A DNA stretch of 64,000 nt from Cryobacterium sp. PH31-L1 (GTDB lineage: Bacteria > Actinomycetota > Actinomycetes > Actinomycetales > Microbacteriaceae): contig NZ_JASISM010000008.1 of assembly GCF_030063145.1 (NCBI RefSeq), forward strand, positions 1 through 64,000, read 5' to 3'. This document shows positions 45,054 to 53,219 of the stretch, piece after piece (within the stretch, counting starts at the first letter, position 1; each line of letters opens with the position of its first letter). Made by a program: the position numbers and the translations under genes. The notes beneath the pieces are model-generated. The model saw nothing but the letters and a program-made list of their open reading frames with translations. It was not told where the DNA came from and did no database searches.

Positions 45054-46610
45054 GTGCTCGCAACTAGTCGATGGGTTCGCTGGGGCGCGCCCCTCCTCGT
45101 GGTCCTGCTGGCCGCCGGATTACGTTTGTGGAACCTCGGCGTGCCGCACGCGCTCGTCTTTGACGAGACCTTTTATGTGAAGGACGCCTGGACCCTCTTC
45201 AATAACGGGTATGAGTCCACCTGGCCGGCCGACGCCAATCCCCTGTTCGAGGCAGGGCAGACCGACATCTTCACGACGGATCCGTCGTTCGTGGTGCACC
45301 CGCCGCTCGGCAAATGGCTCATCGCCCTCGGCATGAACCTGCTCGGCCCCGTCAACCCGTGGGGCTGGCGCCTGGCCACCGTGGTGGTCGGGGTGCTCGC
45401 GGTAGTGCTCATCATGCTCGTGGCCCGCAAGCTGTTCCAGTCGCGCCTACTGGCCCTGATCGCTGGTTTTCTGCTCGCCATCGACGGTCATGCCATCGTC
45501 ATGAGTCGGGTTGCTCTGCTCGACAACTTCGTGATGTTCTTCGCACTGCTCGGTTTCGGAGCGATCCTGATGGATCGGCAGTGGCACGCGACGCGTCTGG
45601 CCGCCCGACTGGCCGGGGTGAGCGACGTCGGCTGGGGCCCCGCCCTATGGTGGCGACCGTGGCTGCTCGCCGCCGGTCTCGCCTTCGGGCTGACCAGTTC
45701 GGTGAAATGGTCGGGGCTGTATTTTCTGGCCGCTTTCGGTGTCTACCTCGTTGTCGTCGACGCGCTCGCCCGACGCCGTAACGGCATCACTTTCTGGGCC
45801 AGTGCCGCCATCCTGAAGCAGGCCCCTACCACGTTCCTGCTTCTGGTTCCCGTGGCCGTCACCACGTTCTTCGTGTCCTGGACGGGCTGGTTCGTCACCC
45901 GCGGCGGGTACTACCGGGAGTGGGCAGACGCGGCTGGAGCGGCCTGGACCGGACCACTCGCCTGGGTTCCGCACACCCTGCAGAGTTTCTGGCACTACCA
46001 GGCGGCCGCCTACACCTACCACGTGGGCCTCGCCACACCGCATCCGTACCAGGCCAACCCGCTGACCTGGCTGTTCATGATCCGCCCGACCAGCATGTAC
46101 TACCGCGGTTCCAGTCAGGGCGAACTCGGCTGCCAGTTTCAGAACTGCTCCGAGGCGATCACCTCGGTCGGCAACCCGCTGATCTGGTGGGCGGCGACGG
46201 CCGCTCTGTTCTATCTGGTCTATCGACTGGCCCGCTACCGGGAGTGGCGGGTCGGCCTCATTCTCATGGGCATGGTCGCCGGCTACCTGCCGTGGCTGAT
46301 GTACCTGAACCGCACAGTTTTTCAGTTTTACACCATCGCATTCGAACCCTATCTTCTGCTCGGGCTCGTTTTCGTCATCGGCATACTCCTCAAACGAGTT
46401 CCCGACCTGGCCAGGCCGGAACATCGGCATTCAGCACATTCGCAGGTGTACGAATATGACCCCCAACCGCGGGCCGGAGCCCTTAGCGCCGTCACTGTCG
46501 GCCTCGGGGTGGCGCTGCTGCTGAGCGCGTTCTTCTTCCCGGAGTGGACCGGAATGCAGACTCCATTCGCGTTTTGGCAACTCCACATTTGGATGCCAAG
46601 TTGGCGATAG
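45054..46610 (+). CDS. pmt: Dolichyl-phosphate-mannose--protein O-mannosyltransferase
   Basis: The 518-residue GT39 enzyme has about ten membrane helices. The catalytic acidic pair lies in the first outside loop (V-F-D-E-T-F-Y-V-K-D-A-W, residues about 34-45), followed by V-H-P-P-L-G-K-W and SSVKWSGLYFLAAFG. It transfers mannose from polyprenol-phosphate-mannose to Ser/Thr of secreted proteins. The GTG at 45054 lies six bases after a TACGAT -10 box, so the message is probably leaderless. The secreted Ser/Thr/Ala-rich proteins encoded just downstream are plausible substrates, but this is only positional inference. Confidence 0.93.
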   Translation: MLATSRWVRWGAPLLVVLLAAGLRLWNLGVPHALVFDETFYVKDAWTLFNNGYESTWPADANPLFEAGQTDIFTTDPSFVVHPPLGKWLIALGMNLLGPVNPWGWRLATVVVGVLAVVLIMLVARKLFQSRLLALIAGFLLAIDGHAIVMSRVALLDNFVMFFALLGFGAILMDRQWHATRLAARLAGVSDVGWGPALWWRPWLLAAGLAFGLTSSVKWSGLYFLAAFGVYLVVVDALARRRNGITFWASAAILKQAPTTFLLLVPVAVTTFFVSWTGWFVTRGGYYREWADAAGAAWTGPLAWVPHTLQSFWHYQAAAYTYHVGLATPHPYQANPLTWLFMIRPTSMYYRGSSQGELGCQFQNCSEAITSVGNPLIWWAATAALFYLVYRLARYREWRVGLILMGMVAGYLPWLMYLNRTVFQFYTIAFEPYLLLGLVFVIGILLKRVPDLARPEHRHSAHSQVYEYDPQPRAGALSAVTVGLGVALLLSAFFFPEWTGMQTPFAFWQLHIWMPSWR

Positions 46611-46765
46611 ATCGGTCAGATACATTCCATTTTTGGCATATACTGACTGAGAATGCTGTGTGAATGACACACAGATTCGGCTACGGCGAACGTAGACTGA
46701 CGATTATCTGCTCCACGAGTAATCGCTCGCATCCCGGCTGAGAAGTCCCGATCCACTAAGGCCTC
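46611..46765. promoter_or_regulatory. AT-richer promoter region of the desaturase with a perfect dyad
   Basis: The stretch is less GC-rich than its neighbours. CTGTGTG (46656-46662) and CACACAG (46668-46674) form a perfect 7-bp dyad with a five-base centre, a good candidate repressor or activator site for the desaturase gene at 46766. A possible -10 box TAGACT lies near 46693. Confidence 0.45.
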
Positions 46766-47866
46766 ATGTCGGAAGCACTAGCCGCACCCTCGGTCCGCAT
46801 CATCAGGACCCGGCCGGGTGGAGACACGAAGAATCCCACAACCGAATATTCGGCACTCCTGCACACCGTGCGCAATCTCGGCCTTCTCGGCCGTCGCACC
46901 GGCTTCTACTGGATGGTCTTCTCCATTCTGGTCGTGGCCACCCTCGGCGCTGCCGCCGGTTTCGTCCTGCTGGGTGATACCTGGTACCAGCTGATCATCG
47001 CGGCCGCCCTCGGCCTCATCTTCACCCAGTTCGCCTTTTTGGCCCATGAAGCCTCGCACCGCGCCGTGTTCACCTCCGGTAAGGCGAATGACCGCGCCGG
47101 GCGCGTGCTCGCCAATCTGTTCGTCGGCATCAGCTACGCCTGGTGGATGACCAAGCACAGCCGTCACCACGCTCAGCCGAACGTGATCGGCAAGGACCCG
47201 GACATCGAGCCCGACTTCATCGTGTTCCGCGAGGAAGACGCTGCCAAGGTCAGCCGATTCGGCGCTATTGTCACCCGCAAGCAGGGCTACTTCTTCTTCC
47301 CCCTGCTCATGTTCGAAGGCATCAACCTGCACATCCAAGGTTTCAAGACCGTCTTTGGCAAGAACAAGGTCAGCGAACGCTGGGTCGAGATCACGATGCT
47401 CGTCACGCGCCTCACCGCCTACTTCGCCGTCATTTTCTACTTTCTGCCTCTCGGCATGGCGTTCGCCTTCATCGGCGTGCAAATGGCCGTATTCGGCGTC
47501 TACATGGGCGCATCGTTTGCTCCCAACCACAAGGGGATGCCGCAGCTTCCGGCCGAAAGTCGCGTCGACTTTCTGCGCCGCCAGGTTCTCACCAGCCGCA
47601 ACATTCGCGGTGGCACCTTCATCGACACCTACATGGGTGGGCTCAACTACCAGATCGAGCACCACCTCTTTCCGAACATGGCCCGCCCGCACTTGCGGAA
47701 AGCGCAGGAGATCGCCAAGGAATACTGCATCTCCCACGACGTGAAGTACACCGAAACCGGCGTCTTCGAGAGCTACGGCATCGTCATCGCCTACCTCAAC
47801 AAGGTGGGCCTCGCCGCGCGTGACCCCTTCGACTGCCCGATGGTGCAACGCTTCCGTACGCACTAG
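46766..47866 (+). CDS. Membrane fatty acid desaturase
   Basis: The 366-residue di-iron membrane desaturase has the three histidine boxes: H-E-A-S-H (from residue 94), H-S-R-H-H (from 131) and Q-I-E-H-H-L-F-P (His pair at 299-300). Four membrane helices lie in two pairs, near residues 48-90 and 210-250. The family introduces double bases' worth of unsaturation, that is, double bonds, into acyl chains, raising membrane fluidity at low temperature. Regiochemistry cannot be told. The N-terminus M-S-E-A-L-A-A-P matches actinobacterial DesA3-like enzymes. A hairpin terminator follows. Confidence 0.93.
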   Translation: MSEALAAPSVRIIRTRPGGDTKNPTTEYSALLHTVRNLGLLGRRTGFYWMVFSILVVATLGAAAGFVLLGDTWYQLIIAAALGLIFTQFAFLAHEASHRAVFTSGKANDRAGRVLANLFVGISYAWWMTKHSRHHAQPNVIGKDPDIEPDFIVFREEDAAKVSRFGAIVTRKQGYFFFPLLMFEGINLHIQGFKTVFGKNKVSERWVEITMLVTRLTAYFAVIFYFLPLGMAFAFIGVQMAVFGVYMGASFAPNHKGMPQLPAESRVDFLRRQVLTSRNIRGGTFIDTYMGGLNYQIEHHLFPNMARPHLRKAQEIAKEYCISHDVKYTETGVFESYGIVIAYLNKVGLAARDPFDCPMVQRFRTH

Positions 47867-47885
47867 TTTTCAGACACTATGAGGC

Positions 47886-47917
47886 AGGCCGTTTCCCCGT
47901 CGGGAGGCGGCCTTTTT
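47886..47917 (+). terminator. Rho-independent terminator after the desaturase
   Basis: AGGCCG (47886-47891) pairs with CGGCCT (47908-47913), an inner TCCC/GGGA helix stabilises the loop, and a T-run (47913-47917) follows. It lies 20 bases after the desaturase stop. Confidence 0.75.
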
Positions 47918-48011
47918 CACGCCCATCGGTCGGTACGGGTGGGTATTGCGGCATTGGTACCCAAAGTACGACGATCTTGTTAGGATGAGATTCGATTCTT
48001 GGGGGATGCAC

Positions 48012-48617
48012 ATGGCTGGTAGCACGGAGCGCGGTCTGATCGGGCTCACCAGCCTCGCTCTCGCCATTGGCTTGGTCGCCCTACTCTCCCCCACTGCGAA
48101 TGCCGACACCGCGTCGGACACCGCCAGCGTTGCGATTCTGGGCGGTGCCCTCACTGCCGTCGTCTCCGCACCGACCCAGATGACTCCGGTCGTGCTCGAC
48201 GGCCGTTTGAGTCAGGCCTCGGTCGGTCGATCTGCCGAGTGGACGGTAACGAACGGCCGCGGTTCCAGCGCAGCCTGGTGCCTTTCGGTGAGCGCGACCG
48301 ACTTCGTGAGCGCTGCAGGAACGTTTGACACACTCGAACGCACTCTCCCGGCGAAAAACCTGACCATCACGCCCGGAATCGTCACGGCTGGAACCAGCGA
48401 GGGTGCCGATGCGGCACCGACGACCGAGCCGGTCAGCGTCTCCAACCAGCCGCAGGCATTGGTCTGGACCAGCACGCTCGGCAAGGGCAGCTTCACTCTC
48501 ACGCCCGAATTCAGCCTCAGCATTCCCCCCAACGCCTACCGGTCCAATTTCTCCGGCGCCGTCGACGGATCAGCCGTGAATCCCTTCGTCTCGGTTCTCA
48601 CCTTCACGATCGCCTGA
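48012..48617 (+). CDS. Secreted WxL-domain surface protein 1
   Basis: The 201-residue protein has a signal peptide (residues 1-32, ending A-N-A-D) followed by a single WxL-type domain. The hallmark segment is N-G-R-G-S-S-A-A-W-C-L-S-V-S-A (W-C-L). It is followed by NLTITPGIVTAGTS, the G-K-G-S-F-T-L-T-P-E-F-S-L strand and the ending F-V-S-V-L-T-F-T-I-A. WxL domains bind peptidoglycan non-covalently and are known mainly from low-GC Gram-positives. Two ATGs (48006 and 48012) are possible; the second has the better distance to the GGGGG site. First gene of the WxL/ice-binding cluster. Confidence 0.85.
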   Translation: MAGSTERGLIGLTSLALAIGLVALLSPTANADTASDTASVAILGGALTAVVSAPTQMTPVVLDGRLSQASVGRSAEWTVTNGRGSSAAWCLSVSATDFVSAAGTFDTLERTLPAKNLTITPGIVTAGTSEGADAAPTTEPVSVSNQPQALVWTSTLGKGSFTLTPEFSLSIPPNAYRSNFSGAVDGSAVNPFVSVLTFTIA

Positions 48618-48641
48618 TAGCGTCTGCGAGAAAGACATGTC

Positions 48642-48720
48642 TGCGCGAACCTTGATCCAATACTGACTGGCGCAGTGTCCGAGATCTGGGACCAGCGTGT
48701 GAGAATAGTTTTACCGCCTC
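48642..48720 (+). promoter_or_regulatory. Two-part conserved element upstream of the DUF916 gene
   Basis: Box 1 (48642-48666) and box 2 (48696-48720) each closely match sequences upstream of the second WxL gene (52306-52330 and 52370-52394). There are about 20 of 25 and 21 of 25 identities. The boxes start 54 bases apart here and 64 bases apart there. The sites lie 41 or more bases before the ATG at 48761. Confidence 0.5.
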
Positions 48721-48760
48721 ATTCGGGGGTCATACCGAATACCAGCTAAAGGTCCACCGC

Positions 48761-49840
48761 ATGTCACACCGTCCCGCCGTACGCCGCCCATTGCGCGCAC
48801 CGCGCCTACTGCACCGTCTGGCGCTGGCGGCAGTCGTCGTCGTGCTGGCCCCGTTACTGGCCACCGTGGCGATCGCCGCACCGGCAGCCGCTATCGATGA
48901 CGGGACCCTCGGCATCCGCCCGGAATTGGAATCGGACTTCTTTCATATCGATCTCGCGCCCGGTGCGGCGATCGAGGCCAACGCTATAGTCAGCAACCAC
49001 ACGGATGCCCCGGTCACTCTCCTGAACTACGCGGTGGACGGCCAGAGCACCGAGCAGGGCGCATTTGCCCTCGCCGCACAGTCCGACGTGCAAACCGCCG
49101 TGGGCAGTTGGGTAACCCTCGATGCCGCATCGATTACGATTCCCGCCAACTCCGAACTCACGGTCCCGTTTCGCCTCAGCGTGCCCGCGACGGCGACGCC
49201 AGGTGACTATGCCGGCGGTTTGATCATTCAGAGCCCGCCCGTTGAGGGTGCAACGACGACGGACAGCGGGGATGCTGCGCTGCGCCTGGACGTCATCCAG
49301 CGCCAGGGTGTGCGCATTTACCTCACCGTTGCCGGCACCGCAAAGACCCAGCTGAGCCACGGCACCCTGAGTTGGGAACGCTCCGGCGACGAGGTCACCT
49401 TCACGCTGCCCATCGAGAACACCGGCAACACCATTCTGTATCCGACGGCGCACCTGGGCCTGAACAGCCTGATCGGTGTCACGACGGAACTGCAATTCGC
49501 GACGCCGGAGAGCATCCTCCCCGGCGCCACGCTCAATCTGGAGGCCACGCTGCCGCAGGCTGCGTTCATTCAGGTCGGAAGCGCCGACGCCGAACTGATC
49601 TCCGACGCGGGAACCGAGCAGATCAGCACCACCTTCAACTATGTGCCGTGGTGGATCCTGCTGATCCTGCTGCTGCTCGTGGCGCTGATCGCGTTCGGCG
49701 CCTGGCGCCTGACCGTGTTTGTGCGGCGCGCCCGCCGGGCCCTCGCTCAGGTCGCGCAGACCGCCCAAACCCCGCAGGCCGACCTGGCCGAGCTGGCCGA
49801 CTCCGATAACGACGCGCCCCTGCGTCGACTACGGCGATGA
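48761..49840 (+). CDS. DUF916-type WxL-interacting surface protein
   Basis: The 359-residue protein has a signal peptide (about 1-46, ending A-A-A-I-D). Two beta-sandwich regions follow: the first (47-165) with G-I-R-P-E-L-E-S-D-F-F-H-I-D-L and S-V-P-A-T-A-T-P-G-D-Y-A-G-G-L, the second (170-285) with L-D-V-I-Q-R-Q-G-V-R-I-Y-L. A membrane helix (about 290-312) and a basic then acidic cytoplasmic tail close the protein. Fold order and the P-G-D-Y-A-G motif match DUF916/WxL-interacting proteins, which in Firmicutes hold WxL proteins and ligands at the wall. Its stop overlaps the ice-binding gene by four bases (ATGA), a strong sign that the two products work together. Confidence 0.85.
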   Translation: MSHRPAVRRPLRAPRLLHRLALAAVVVVLAPLLATVAIAAPAAAIDDGTLGIRPELESDFFHIDLAPGAAIEANAIVSNHTDAPVTLLNYAVDGQSTEQGAFALAAQSDVQTAVGSWVTLDAASITIPANSELTVPFRLSVPATATPGDYAGGLIIQSPPVEGATTTDSGDAALRLDVIQRQGVRIYLTVAGTAKTQLSHGTLSWERSGDEVTFTLPIENTGNTILYPTAHLGLNSLIGVTTELQFATPESILPGATLNLEATLPQAAFIQVGSADAELISDAGTEQISTTFNYVPWWILLILLLLVALIAFGAWRLTVFVRRARRALAQVAQTAQTPQADLAELADSDNDAPLRRLRR

Positions 49841-52269
49841 CTCACCCGCACACACCCCGACGCCGCCCAGCGCGATTCGGGGGCCGCCGAACACACCTCA
49901 TCGCCCTGCCAGCCCTCACGATTCTCGTGCTCTTAGGCGGTTTGCTCGTGCCGCAGTCCCGCGCCGAGGCTGCCACATCGACGGTCGACCTCAAGACGGC
50001 CGGCAGCTATTCGGTACTCGCCAGGAACGCCATCGCGAATACCGGCACCAGCGCGCTGAGCGGCAACGCCGGAACCAGCCCGGGCACCGCGATCACCGGA
50101 TTCCTGCCCGGAATCCTGACCGGAAGCATCCACGCCGGCGACAGCCACGCCACTGCCGCCCAGGCCGACCTCGTCGCCGCATATACTGACGCCGCCGGCC
50201 GGGTACCAACCACCAGCCTGGCCGGTGACCTGGCCGGGCGCACCCTCACGGCCGGCGTCTACAAGTCCACCGCGGCCCTCGCCGTTAGCACCACCCTCAC
50301 GCTGGACGCCCAGAACGACCCCACCGCCGTCTTCATCTTTCAGATCGACGCGGCGTTCAACACCGCGGCGGCCAGCAGCATTGTGCTCGCCAACGGGGCC
50401 CAGGCCTCGAACGTTTTCTGGCAGGTGGTCGGCGCGGTCTCCCTCGGCGCGGCCTCGTCGTTCACCGGCAACATCCTCGGCCTCGCCGCCATCTCGATCG
50501 GGGCCGGAACGACCTTGATCGGCCGCGCGCTGACTTCCGATGGCGCCATCTCCATGGCGAGCAACATATTCATGACCGAGCCACCGCTGAACCTGCGAAC
50601 CGCGGGCAGCTATTCGGTTTTGGCCGGGGCATCCGTTGTGAATTCAGGCGGAACGACCCTGAGCGGCTTTCTCGGAGTGAGCCCCGCTACCAGCGTGTCC
50701 GGATTTCCACCCGGGCTCGTCACAGGCAGCACCCACCTCGGCACGGCCGAGAGTGCGCAGGCGCAGATCGACCTACAGCTCGCCATCAACGATGCGGCCG
50801 CACGCACCCCCACCGCCACCTTGAGCGGAAATTTGGGTGGGCAAACCTACAATGCTGGAGTGTATGCCGCCCCGGGCAGCCTGACCGTGGGTTCATCCGT
50901 CACCTTCGACGGTCAGGGCAACCCGAATGCCGTCTTCATCTTCCAGCTCGACGGAGACCTGACGACGAGCGCCGGCACCACGGTGCGGCTCATCAATGGG
51001 GCGCAGGCCTCGCGGGTGTTCTGGCAGGTGGATGGCGTCGTGCAGCTGGGCGCGGCATCCGCCTTCTCGGGCATCATCGTCGGTCAGGGCGCCATCACCG
51101 TGGGCACCCATACGAGTTTCACCGGCCGCGCCCTCACCCGATCCGGCACCGTCGCCCTGGGCAGCAACGCCTTCACGACGGAACCGGTGGTCAATCTCGG
51201 CAGCGCGAGCACGTACGCGATTCTCGCGACGACATCGGTCGCCAACACCGGAAACTCGTCGTTGGACGGGGATATCGGCGTGAGCCCGGGCACTGCGGTC
51301 ACCGGCTTTCCGCCGGGAGTGCTGACGGGCACCATCCACGGCGGCGACACCGCCGCTGCCGCCGCCCAGATCGACCTCGCCGCAGCCTACAAGGACGCCG
51401 CGGCGCGGCCGGCGACCGCTGCGATTTCGGGCGACCTCGCCGGCCGCACGCTCACATCGGGGGTCTACAAGTCGACCGCGGCCCTCGCGATCAGCACGAC
51501 ACTCACCCTCGACGGCCAGGGCAACCCCAACGCCATCTTCATCATCCAGGTGGATGCGGCCTTCAACACAGCCGCGGGCAGCATCGTCGTTCTCACCAAC
51601 GGGGCGCAGGCCTCGCGGGTCTATTGGCAGATCGCCGGGGCAGTGTCGCTGGGGGCGGCATCCGCTTTCTCAGGAACGATCGTCGGCATGGCCGCGATCT
51701 CGATCGGGGCCGGGGTCGGATTCGTCGGACGGGCACTGACGGCGAACGGCGCCGTGAGCATGAGCACGGCAAGTTCCACCAGTCCGGCGCCGGCCGCCGG
51801 TGACCTCACCGCCACAACGGCCGGCGCGACGCTGTCAGCGGTGACCCTGTTGGGCACGGACAGCCAGTTCGCCACGGGGTTGTCGAGCCAATGGTCGATC
51901 GTCGACGCGCGCGGCACCGGAGCAGCCTGGACCCTCTCGGTGAGCGCGACCGCGCCGACCAGCGCGGTCGGCACGGTCGAAACCGTCGAGCGGGTGTTGC
52001 CTGTCGAGAACCTCTCCATCACACCGGGGGCGATCACGACCGGCCCCAACACCGATGCCGCGACCGGCATCACCGCGCCCACGCTCGCCCTGTCCGCCAG
52101 CCCACAGACCCTGATCGCCACGTCGGGCCCGAACCGGGGCACCTACCTGCTCACGCCGGCCTACAGCCTCATGATTCCGGCCAACGCGTACCGGTCGAAC
52201 TACTCGGGTGCTATCGACGCATCAACCATGAACCCTTACGTCACGGTGATCACGTTCACCATTTCCTGA
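49837..52269 (+). CDS. Ice-binding protein: three DUF3494 domains fused to a C-terminal WxL domain
   Basis: The 810-residue secreted protein has a signal peptide (1-46) and three tandem DUF3494 ice-binding domains of about 200 residues each. These start near 49 (V-D-L-K-T-A-G-S-Y-S-V-L), 250 (L-N-L-R-T-A-G-S-Y-S-V-L) and 450 (V-N-L-G-S-A-S-T-Y-A-I-L). Each carries the G-x-x-P-G-x-x-T-G block, the A-V-F-I-F-Q strand and the N-G-A-Q-A-S segment. A short Ser/Pro/Ala linker (about 645-652) leads to a WxL-type domain (about 653-810) with A-W-T-L-S-V-S-A. DUF3494 domains bind ice faces through a beta-solenoid. WxL should anchor the protein to the wall. Coupled by ATGA to the DUF916 gene. Confidence 0.92.
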   Translation: MTHPHTPRRRPARFGGRRTHLIALPALTILVLLGGLLVPQSRAEAATSTVDLKTAGSYSVLARNAIANTGTSALSGNAGTSPGTAITGFLPGILTGSIHAGDSHATAAQADLVAAYTDAAGRVPTTSLAGDLAGRTLTAGVYKSTAALAVSTTLTLDAQNDPTAVFIFQIDAAFNTAAASSIVLANGAQASNVFWQVVGAVSLGAASSFTGNILGLAAISIGAGTTLIGRALTSDGAISMASNIFMTEPPLNLRTAGSYSVLAGASVVNSGGTTLSGFLGVSPATSVSGFPPGLVTGSTHLGTAESAQAQIDLQLAINDAAARTPTATLSGNLGGQTYNAGVYAAPGSLTVGSSVTFDGQGNPNAVFIFQLDGDLTTSAGTTVRLINGAQASRVFWQVDGVVQLGAASAFSGIIVGQGAITVGTHTSFTGRALTRSGTVALGSNAFTTEPVVNLGSASTYAILATTSVANTGNSSLDGDIGVSPGTAVTGFPPGVLTGTIHGGDTAAAAAQIDLAAAYKDAAARPATAAISGDLAGRTLTSGVYKSTAALAISTTLTLDGQGNPNAIFIIQVDAAFNTAAGSIVVLTNGAQASRVYWQIAGAVSLGAASAFSGTIVGMAAISIGAGVGFVGRALTANGAVSMSTASSTSPAPAAGDLTATTAGATLSAVTLLGTDSQFATGLSSQWSIVDARGTGAAWTLSVSATAPTSAVGTVETVERVLPVENLSITPGAITTGPNTDAATGITAPTLALSASPQTLIATSGPNRGTYLLTPAYSLMIPANAYRSNYSGAIDASTMNPYVTVITFTIS

Positions 52270-52305
52270 CCGGTTCCGTTGCGCGCCAGCCCCCATTCTG
52301 GGCAT

Positions 52306-52394
52306 TGCGCCAACCTTGAGCTAACGCTGATTCAACCCTGCGTGACGAACCCACTTTTTGCGTGTCCCCCGTGTGAGGATTGATTTATCGCCTC
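52306..52394 (+). promoter_or_regulatory. Two-part conserved element upstream of WxL gene 2
   Basis: Box 1 (52306-52330) and box 2 (52370-52394) repeat the two boxes upstream of the DUF916 gene. The spacing is longer by exactly ten bases, one DNA turn. Box 2 contains GAGGAT, a possible -10 element. If so, the WxL2 message would have a leader of roughly 120 bases. Confidence 0.5.
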
Positions 52395-52515
52395 CGGAAC
52401 TCAGTCTTAGCGGATAACGAGTTCGGTTTGTAACCTGCGACATCCACTACCCCACACTTGCGTGGCCACGCTGTTTCGCGTGACTGCATCACCAGCATCA
52501 ATAGAAGGGCACACC

Positions 52516-53106
52516 ATGCGCGCATTCACGAAGACTGCAGGAATCATCATCGCCACCGGAATCCTGTTCAGCGTCGCCCTCTCCCCCGCCCAAGCGACGA
52601 CCGACACGGTCGACGCTACGGTCAGCGCCGGCAACCTCACCGCCAACGGAACCACGCCGAAGAACATGACCGGCGTCGCACTTGACGGCGTCAGCGCCAA
52701 GGCCTCTACCGGAACCCCCGCGCCGTGGACCATCACGAACGCCCGCGGCACCAACGCCGGTTGGTCACTCTCGGTCAGCGCCACCGACTTCGTCAGCGCT
52801 GCTGGGACGGTCGACACCATCGCTCGCACCCTGCCGGCCGAAAACCTCACCATCACGCCTGGCGTGATCACCGCTGGCACCGGTTCCGACCCGGCACCTC
52901 TCGCCAGCCCCGTTGTCCTGCCCGCAGCTGGCCAGACCAGTGCAACACTCGTCAGCACGGCGACCCTCGGCAAGGGCACCTACACCCTCACCCCGACCTT
53001 CAGCCTGAACATCCCGGCCAACACCTTCCGCTCGAACTTCTCGGCCGCGGTCGGCAGCACCGCCGTCAACCCCTACGTGTCGACCATCACGTTCACCATC
53101 GCGTAG
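52516..53106 (+). CDS. Secreted WxL-domain surface protein 2
   Basis: The 196-residue protein has a signal peptide (1-26, ending A-Q-A-T) and one WxL-type domain. It shows N-A-R-G-T-N-A-G-W-S-L-S-V-S-A (W-S-L), NLTITPGVITAGTG and the ending Y-V-S-T-I-T-F-T-I-A. It is close in sequence to WxL protein 1 and to the C-terminal domain of the ice-binding protein. The ATG at 52516 has AGAAGGG upstream. It has its own upstream element and ends at a double-hairpin terminator, so it is a separate unit of the same cluster. Confidence 0.85.
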   Translation: MRAFTKTAGIIIATGILFSVALSPAQATTDTVDATVSAGNLTANGTTPKNMTGVALDGVSAKASTGTPAPWTITNARGTNAGWSLSVSATDFVSAAGTVDTIARTLPAENLTITPGVITAGTGSDPAPLASPVVLPAAGQTSATLVSTATLGKGTYTLTPTFSLNIPANTFRSNFSAAVGSTAVNPYVSTITFTIA

Positions 53107-53117
53107 CCACCATTCTC

Positions 53118-53174
53118 GGCCGGTCCTTCGGGTGGACCGGCCGCGTAACGCCCCGCACCTCACGGTGCGGGGCG
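53118..53174 (+). terminator. Double hairpin terminator closing the WxL/ice-binding cluster
   Basis: GGCCGGTCC (53118-53126) pairs perfectly with GGACCGGCC (53134-53142). A second perfect 11-bp stem CGCCCCGCACC/GGTGCGGGGCG (53149-53159 and 53164-53174) follows with a TCAC loop and TTGTTGGGTT. Either alone would be a strong terminator. Confidence 0.85.
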
Positions 53175-53182
53175 TTGTTGGG

Positions 53183-53212
53183 TTAAGCCCACGCGTGCGG
53201 GTGCCGTAATAT
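53183..53212 (+). promoter_or_regulatory. Leaderless promoter of sdaA
   Basis: TTAAGC (53183-53188) and TAATAT (53207-53212) are 18 bases apart. The ATG at 53220 follows the -10 box after seven bases, implying a leaderless message. An upstream in-frame ATG at 53211 lies inside the -10 box and is not a likely start. Confidence 0.6.
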
Positions 53213-53219
53213 GAAGACG

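Noticed and set aside
49837-52269. CRISPR-like or satellite repeat suggested by repeated words in the ice-binding gene
   Set aside because: The repeats are about 600 bases long, in frame and correspond to protein domains.
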